A DNA stretch of 64,000 nt from Heterodera schachtii (Eukaryota; Nematoda; Chromadorea; Rhabditida; Heteroderidae), in NCBI GenBank assembly GCA_023374025.1, contig SIJG01000005.1:1100782-1164781 (forward strand). Reading direction: 5' to 3'. Each line of letters opens with the position of its first letter. Within the stretch, counting starts at the first letter, position 1. The position numbers were made by a program, and so were the translations under genes. The notes below the pieces were generated by a model. The model saw only the letters and a list, made by a program, of their open reading frames with translations, was not told the DNA's origin and did no database searches. Shown here in pieces: positions 57,812-64,000 of the stretch.

Positions 57812-60085
57812 TTATTTTGCTTTAAATGAATTTTGAATTTTCAAAGTTTTACATTTTCCATTGATCGCATTAAATTTTGCACGACAATTGGGGCACGTAA
57901 AATGGTTGTAAAACCTAAACAATCGTAAAAAATAAAAAGCGAAAAATTATGTTATTTCATTACCAATCACTGATGCAGTCCGTGTGAAAAATGTGCTAAA
58001 TTTAGGTAAATAGCATTTATTTCAATAATAATGATCAAAGTTACATTAAAAGTTAAAATAATTTTGAAAGAATTTTTACATATAGGAGAAACTTTTTAAT
58101 AAAATCACGGTACCCAGTCGGGAAAAATAACGATTTGGGGTCTCCAGCAGTAATGAGTCTCGAATTAAGTCTGGCATCAGTCGCCGGGAACTCGATATCG
58201 AGCAGTCATACTACTCGATGCTTTGTGCCCTTCTCACCTGGCACGGCAGAGGACGAACCAACTCATCGGCGCCAATCTCTTCCAAGCAAATGGCACATGG
58301 TGCCAATTCGGCACATTGTGCCGATTCTGACCCGGTCATAAATTGGGATGCTTTTTGTTCTTTTATTGACATGAAAGCGGGCAATATATCTTAATGGGTG
58401 CCAAATAGCAGTGGGATTTAATTGCCAATTAAGCATTTTATCAGCCTTTCCATCCCTTTGACCCCCCCCCCCTAATTTACCCCTTATTATTTGTTCTTCT
58501 CCGCTTGTCCACCCTTCTCCGTTTTGTGCCCATATGTTTTGGCCATTTGCATTTGGCTGCTGTGATCCAAAACATTTGCCAATTTGTCTTTTTAATTTAT
58601 GAAAAATGGCGCTAAAGGCAAAGGCCAATAGAATCAACAAAACGGCGATGAAAACAATGCCGGCAAATCGCTTTCCCCTCCGTTTTTTCTTCATCTTTTT
58701 ATTGTCAACTTAAAAACATATTTTACCTTTTTGCATTTTTGGCAAATTTAGGCTTTTGCTCAAAATCTCTTAACAATACAAAAAAATGAATTTTCAAAAA
58801 TGAATCCTTAAAGTTTTTTTTTCAAAAAACTTAAAGTTCTGCCGATTTCCAAACCACCAGTTTTTTAAAACTTATATTTTACGAAAATAATTGTTTTGAT
58901 GGATAAGACAGAAAAAATAATTTTCTACCCTTCTAAAATTTAAATTACAGAAAAAAATTTCTCCTGATAAACATAAATTTTACAATTTATTTTGTTTTCA
59001 CTTACATTCCAATGCCAAGTTGCCATTTGTGCCGTTTTCGTCCTCCACCACCTTAAGAAAAAGTTGCAAGAATCGCTGCCACTTGGATTTGCTCCATTGC
59101 TGGTCACTTTTCTGTTTTTTATTTCGCTTTTCATCAATGTAAATTTTTATAATCGTTGCCAATGCGCGCTTTCCACTCATTTTGTCATTTGTCAACAATT
59201 TTTCTTCCGGAATTTGGTGGCGTTTTGCCCAAAATTTTATAATAAATTTTAAATATTTTTTCAGCGATCCTTCCAAAATTTTTCCTGAATTGTTCAGCAC
59301 TTAACCGAAAAAATTGCCGAATTTTATGTGAGATGAAAACGTTTACCTGACATTGAATGTAACTTTTCGATCACTTGGCTCAGTGCCGGATCGTTCGCTT
59401 TTATGCTCATAAAACGTTCATATTTTTCTCCAAGTCCCATCCGATCATCGTTTTTCTTCTCCTTTACGCTCTTTCGTTTTGAAAAAGCTCGCGCAAGCAT
59501 TCCTTTGAATTCCTAATTTTGATTAAATTTTAAATGTCATCATTTATTTAATTACAATAATAATTTTGGCATTACCCCTACAGCAGTTTTTGGTTTGCTG
59601 AACACAGCCAAACTTATCTGTTCAGTTTCCTTCAAATCCAACAATAATTGATCAAATTCGTCGTCCTTGATTTCTTCCATTTTCAACAGTTCTCCCAATT
59701 TTCCTTTCGTTTTCTCCGGGTTTTCCTTCTCCTTCCGTCGTTCCTTGGCCAACAAATCGGCCAATGTCTCATGCTTTTCCTCTGCTGTTAAATCCCTCGA
59801 GTTTTTCTTTTTTTGCTTTTCCTCACTTTTTAAATCCCCGTTTTTCTTTTTTTGCTTTTCCTCTGCTGTTAAATCCACCAACTTTTTCTTTTTTTGCTTT
59901 TCCTCTGCTTGTAAATTATCCGCTTTATCTTTGCCTTCCTTGGCCATCAGTTGGCCCAATGTTTCTCCCCGTTTCTTTGCTTCTACGGATTTCCCTGTTT
60001 TTGTCCCATCGACAAAAAATTGGTGCTTCAAAAGCAGCATAAAGAGAATAGAAACAAAAAAATAAGTTAAAATAGAATTTTTCAT
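57812..60085 (-). CDS. membrane-anchored RING-H2 protein (putative E3 ubiquitin ligase)
   Basis: Predicted to pass ubiquitin from an E2 to substrates at a secretory-pathway membrane. Seven exons join in phase: 60085-59576, 59512-59347, 59299-59006, 58708-58481, 58389-58238, 57995-57964, 57914-57812; 494 residues. The N-terminus is a signal peptide (MKNSILTYFFVSILFMLLL). Residues about 30-130 are a Lys/Glu-rich region with repeated LTAEEKQKKK-type units. A helical region follows (SLKKYLKFIIKFWAKRHQ), then a basic stop and one membrane helix (FAGIVFIAVLLILLAFAFSA, about 338-360). The RING-H2 lies at 431-471: CAIC, C449, H451, H454, C457, C468 and C471, spacing C-x2-C-x14-C-x-H-x2-H-x2-C-x10-C-x2-C, with the usual Trp (SDW) and CPNCR. 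Signal peptide, one helix, then RING resembles the layout of Goliath/RNF13-type ligases, but I see no protease-associated domain. Confidence 0.85.
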
Positions 60086-60788
60086 TTATTAAAAAATCTA
60101 AAAAATATGTAAATTCAAATGTAAATTAGTTATGCATGGGCAATTTTATTACATGTAAATATATAAATTACGAATTATAAGAGCTTTCTTTATTTTTTAT
60201 TGATTTTGAATTATCCTTCGTAGATTTGATTTAGGATTATCATTGGATGGTGCTAATATGGAGAATACAACTGCTAGGAAATCCCCAAAAAAAAATTTTT
60301 TTCACTTTCCTTAAATCGTTTTTATAAAAAATTTTATTTGGATTCATGACCCAAGTCAGGGGTCGGTGCTGCAATTAAGCCCTTTAATCACCAAAATTTC
60401 GCTTCTATTTATTCTTACCAGTTTTTTAAATAACAAAGAATAGGGTTTTTATTACTAATTTTTATATATTAAATTTAAATTATTAATTTAGATTAAATTG
60501 AAGAATGAAGGTGGAAAATTTATAAATGTCAATTCATAGAAAATTGCACATGTGATATGTGATTGACATGAATTGATTTTCAATGCTTTATTAGGTTAAA
60601 GATTTTTTTAAAGGTGCAACCTTAAGAAAGTTTATTTGAAAAATAAAAATAATTTAGTCATTAAGTGAATTTATAAATGGAAATAAATTCAGACAGTGCA
60701 AAAGTAATGGAGCAAACTTACAAAGGAAGGGCCTCAATTGTCCGTGGGATTTCTGAATGAAATTTTGTGGGTGGATAGAGCGCCTCAG
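60086..60788. other. spacer upstream of the RING gene
   Basis: AT-rich, no gene seen; expected promoter region of the RING-H2 gene. Confidence 0.5.
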
Positions 60789-60873
60789 TGACAAAGGACC
60801 CACAGTCAAAGGACCCACAGTCAAAGGACCCACAGACAAAGGACCCACGACAAAGTACCCACAGACAAAGGAC
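60789..60873. repeat. AAAGGACCCACAG(AC/TC) minisatellite, left part
   Basis: Five or six copies of a 13-15-base unit, cut by the hAT-like element: it resumes at 62354-62397 and again at 62590-62660. Confidence 0.85.
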
Positions 60874-62353
60874 CAGGGCTGCACGAAAACTTCAAAAAAA
60901 AATTTTCGTATACGAAAACGAAACGAAAAAGGGGATTCGATACGAAAACAAAACATGAAACGAAAAATAAAATTTTGAAAATCGAAAACGAAACACGAAA
61001 CGAAAAAATTTTGGCAGACGAAAACGAAACACGAAAACGAAAAAATAAACGTTTTCGTACGAAACGAAACGAAAAAAGCGAAAATTTTTTGAACTCATTT
61101 CATTCATAATTAAAAACATAAAACTTTAAAATTGTATTCTCAAAATGATGGAATGGATAACATAGTAGGTGAAAAAGCAGATATGGCTCTAATACAGGGA
61201 TGTGTGATTGAAAATTTTTCAAAAAAAGAACATCAAGACCAAAAAATATGTTTTTAGGGACAAAAATAAGGAATTTCGAAAAATTGCTTCAACACTTGCT
61301 TTTACATTTATTAGATCAAAAATGCTCACAAAAGTTATATTTTTCACATCCCATTATACATTAAACCATGGTTGTCATCGTCCATGCTCCGTTTCCAAGG
61401 ACGGGTATGCCGATTTGCAAGGACATAATGGGGAAAATTCATGAAATTCAAGGACATTTAAAAAATTTATAATATGCAATGTTTTTTTTGTTTCTGTTGG
61501 TAATTTTCCTCATTTAAACGCATATGCCTCTTTTTGCGGCGCGCTTCAAAAAATTTCCGGGGAACGGGGGGGGGGGGGGGGGGGGTCCTACGGTGCCGAT
61601 AGGCGCCGCCGGGGAAAATTTTGAAAATAAGTTTCTAATTTGTTAACAGATTTTCACCAAAAATGCGGATTTTGAGATAATGACGATAAACATTTTTTAC
61701 TTTCAAACATATATATTATAAGTTTTCCTTTTTTTAATTGACAAAAAAATATATTTATAAGAGTTATGGGCAAAAACGGCTTGCCATACTAAAACGGCCA
61801 GACTAAACTGACCCGGTCCGACAATTTTGGGAAAAATAAATAGTACATTTCAGTGCCATCGGGCTAAATAAATCAGATTTTTAATAATTTTTTGCGGCGT
61901 ATTTTTTCAGAAAAATTGTGCAACGGGGGTGGGCACGGCGGCGCCAATAGGCGTCGCGGGAAAATTTTAAAAATTGAATGCAATTTGTTAACAGATTTGG
62001 TAATTAAAAAAGTAAATTAAATGAAAAAAATCGGTTAAAACAAAGTGCGGGCAGATGGATTCGAACACATAATAAACCCACAACAAAAATCTGAAATGTG
62101 CATGACTAAACTACAATCTTCAATAAAATGACTTATTTTTTCTTCCCAAAAAAGTCATTCTTAAGGGTGTAAATATTTTCGTCTTTTTCGTAAAATTTTG
62201 CTCTGACGAAAACGAAAACGAAACGAAAAACAAAATTTCTGAAAATCTAAACCGAAAACGAAACGAAAATTTTTTGACGCACGAAAACGAAACTCAAAAA
62301 GTGCCGAAAAAAGGGGACGATACGAAAACGACACGAAATTTCGTGCAGCCCTG
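60874..62353. mobile_element. hAT-like non-autonomous element inside the minisatellite
   Basis: CAGGGCTGCACGAAA and TTTCGTGCAGCCCTG bound 1480 bp between perfect 8-bp duplications CAAAGGAC (60866-60873, 62354-62361). Both subterminal regions are cgaaaacgaaacg low-complexity in inverse orientation (60900-61085, 62170-62335). Inside are two GC quasi-palindromes with gttaacagattt tails (61591, 61937) and a reverse tRNA-like sequence (62045-62115). No transposase ORF. Confidence 0.92.
62045..62118 (-). repeat. tRNA-like (A-box/B-box) sequence
   Basis: On the minus strand GTAGTTTAGTCATGC and GTGTTCGAATCCATC; nested in the hAT-like element. Confidence 0.45.
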
Positions 62354-62589
62354 CAAAGGACCCACGACAAAGGACCCACAGACAAAGGAAATTCTTCATT
62401 TTAAAGTAAATTTTTTTTAAATTTTTTTTTGAATTTTTTTTTATTTTATTTTTAATTTTTTTAAAAAATTATTAAAAAAATCTTTTTTTTTTTATTTTAA
62501 TTTTAATTTTTTTTTAATTTTTATTTTTTAAAATTATTTTTGAACTTTCAGGTGTAAAAAAAAATCTGGTTTTTTTTTAAATTTTTTTT

Positions 62590-63140
62590 TCCGGACCCAC
62601 GACAAATGACCCACAGACAAAGGACCCACAAAGGCAAAGGACCAACAGACAAAGGGCACAAAAACAATAATTTAATTAAAAACATTAGAATGGGATGATT
62701 GTGTTAATTGGACTAAAATCCAGCTCTCATCCCTTGTTTAATATTTGTACTTTCGTTTAGCTTTTATAACAGTTATTTCTGAGACTATTCGGTCAAATCT
62801 TTCGACCAATTTATCCTAATTTATTCAGATTAAATATTTTTGTCATTATAGTCTTCTTTGAGTAAACTTAATCATAGGCATTTCACTCACAGCTTATTTT
62901 ATAAAAATCTTTTTAAAATTTCGAATTGGGCACCTTTGTCATTTTGTGGTCCCTTTGTCATTGTGGTCCCTTTGTCCGTGGTCCCTTTGTCCATGGTCCC
63001 TTTGTCCGTGGTCCCTTTGTCATTGTGGTCCCTTTGTCCGTGGTCCCTTTGTCATTGTGGTCCCTTTGTCATTGTGGTTCCTTTGTCCGTGGTCCCTTTG
63101 TCCTTGGACCCTTTATCCGTGGGTCCTTTGTCCGTGGGTG
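62590..63140. repeat. GGACCCACAGACAAA minisatellite and its inverted partner
   Basis: 62590-62660 carries the direct unit (ggacccacgacaaatgacccac). 62935-63140 carries about fourteen copies of its complement as ggtccctttgtccgt/cattgt. Together with 60789-60873 this makes large inverted minisatellite arms around AT-rich DNA. Open frames across the array are an artefact of its composition. Confidence 0.85.
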
Positions 63141-63237
63141 AGACCGGATAGAACATCCCTTATAGCATTCATCCTTGGGTTCTTAAGAGAAATAGAAATG
63201 AGCACGAATGCCTAATTATAACATACTATCAACAGTC

Positions 63238-63310
63238 GTTGTCATTGGTATAGAGGTAGAATGCTGTTTTCAACTTTTTGCTTCATAAGTTCGAATCCTC
63301 TGTATGCAAA
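63238..63310 (+). repeat. tRNA-like (A-box/B-box) sequence
   Basis: TGGTATAGAGGTAGAATGCT and AAGTTCGAATCCTCTG, spaced as in a tRNA, but the T stem pairs poorly. Confidence 0.45.
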
Positions 63311-64000
63311 TCCATTTTTAATTTTATTTTTGCTTTTTATACAAAGTCAATTATCAAATAAATTGTTTATGAAACAAAATTTTTATTCATTTTGACATAT
63401 GATATACGCGATAAAAATATTAGATAAAATTAATTATAAGAAATGGAACAAACGTAGCAAAGAGAAAATCAAAATTCTAGAAGACTTTACTTCTTCAAGA
63501 AATTTTCATAAATGAAAAAATAACCCTCATCACTTTGCTGCTTAATCAAAGATTTTTCGGATGGAATTTTTATTTGCAAAAATCCACCAAGATTAATTGT
63601 TTGAAAACGTCAGATCGGATGATAATTCTTGCAAAAAGATTTTTCAGTACCTGGAATCTGCAATCGAAACGACAGAAGTGAGCCCAGTAAACTGAATGAA
63701 AAAATGAAAATATGCATGTATGAAAAAGTGCAAAAAAGTAAAAATATATATAAAATTCCGAAATATATAAAAATATATAAATAAAAGTCCCAACTTTTGT
63801 TCGCAAACAAAAAAAATGTTTACATATTTAGACATTGTAGAACCCAGAAAATTATGTATTTACATAAAATTGACATCCCTAATAATAAGATGTTCCATTT
63901 GAAAGTTCATGTAAATTTCAATTTTTAAGCTCAGCTTGGGTAATTTAGCGATGAAATCACAGCGTAATTTAGCTTTTTTTAAATTTTCATTTTTAAATTA
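63311..64000. other. spacer, no gene supported
   Basis: Contains the complement of the RING 3' repeat (about 63655-63700) and a solo element end tttacataaaattgacatcc (63853). A minus-strand stretch (VLKNLFARIIIRSDVFKQLI) behind GATTCCAG near 63652 could be an exon, but has no partner in view. Confidence 0.35.

Noticed and set aside
59667..60065. Plus-strand Phe-rich frames near 59.7-60.1 kb
   Set aside because: Antisense of the Lys/Glu-rich exon 1 of the RING-H2 gene.
62858..63215. Plus-strand frames of repeated VPLS/GPFV units
   Set aside because: Produced by the GGTCCCTTTGTC minisatellite, open in all three frames.
63238..63310. Functional tRNA gene
   Set aside because: Boxes are present but T and acceptor stems do not pair.

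Overview
The window is nuclear DNA of a nematode. It is AT-rich, with many short GT-AG introns ending in TTTCAG or TTTTAG and GC islands that are nearly all repeats. The firmest clue is an Srg-type seven-helix chemoreceptor at 54.2-56.8 kb, a receptor class known from nematodes. Two coding starts sit just behind a good splice acceptor, as trans-splicing would leave them. A plant-parasitic tylenchid would fit, but I cannot name the species.

Layout. 0-5 kb: a three-exon gene for a signal peptide/two-helix membrane protein and a cysteine-rich secreted protein, both on the minus strand. 8.0-27.9 kb: two large minus-strand genes built from a repeated domain I do not recognise (here the GPYDG domain, about 108 residues, always split by a phase-1 intron inside the Asp codon) together with OTU-type deubiquitinase domains. 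Gene 1 (7989-17033) reconstructs without a break: 16 exons, 1344 residues, signal peptide, four GPYDG domains, a Lys/Glu/Met-rich repeat region and one OTU. Gene 2 (18324-27893) carries three OTU+GPYDG modules in a 2027-bp tandem array whose copies are almost identical and stay in frame (379 residues each); its upstream part has a local break. A minimal one-domain secreted GPYDG gene lies at 40.3-41.2 kb with a decayed copy beside it. 29.8-31.6 kb: transposon-like elements. 32.8-39.2 kb: a 12-exon gene of repeated helical exons. 42.9-43.7 kb: a small basic secreted protein. 44.8-50.9 kb: a tandem duplication holding two more two-helix proteins, with a 180-bp triplicate between them. 54.2-56.8 kb: the chemoreceptor. 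57.8-60.1 kb: a membrane-anchored RING-H2 protein. 60.8-63.1 kb: a hAT-like element inside a minisatellite.

The shared theme is secretion: seven of the nine better-supported genes begin with a signal peptide. Two opposite ubiquitin activities, OTU proteases and a RING-H2 ligase, are encoded on secretory-pathway proteins. Non-autonomous elements with 8- or 9-bp target duplications and foldback repeats fill introns and spacers. Exon models were made by eye from splice consensus and reading phase, with no transcript or database support.
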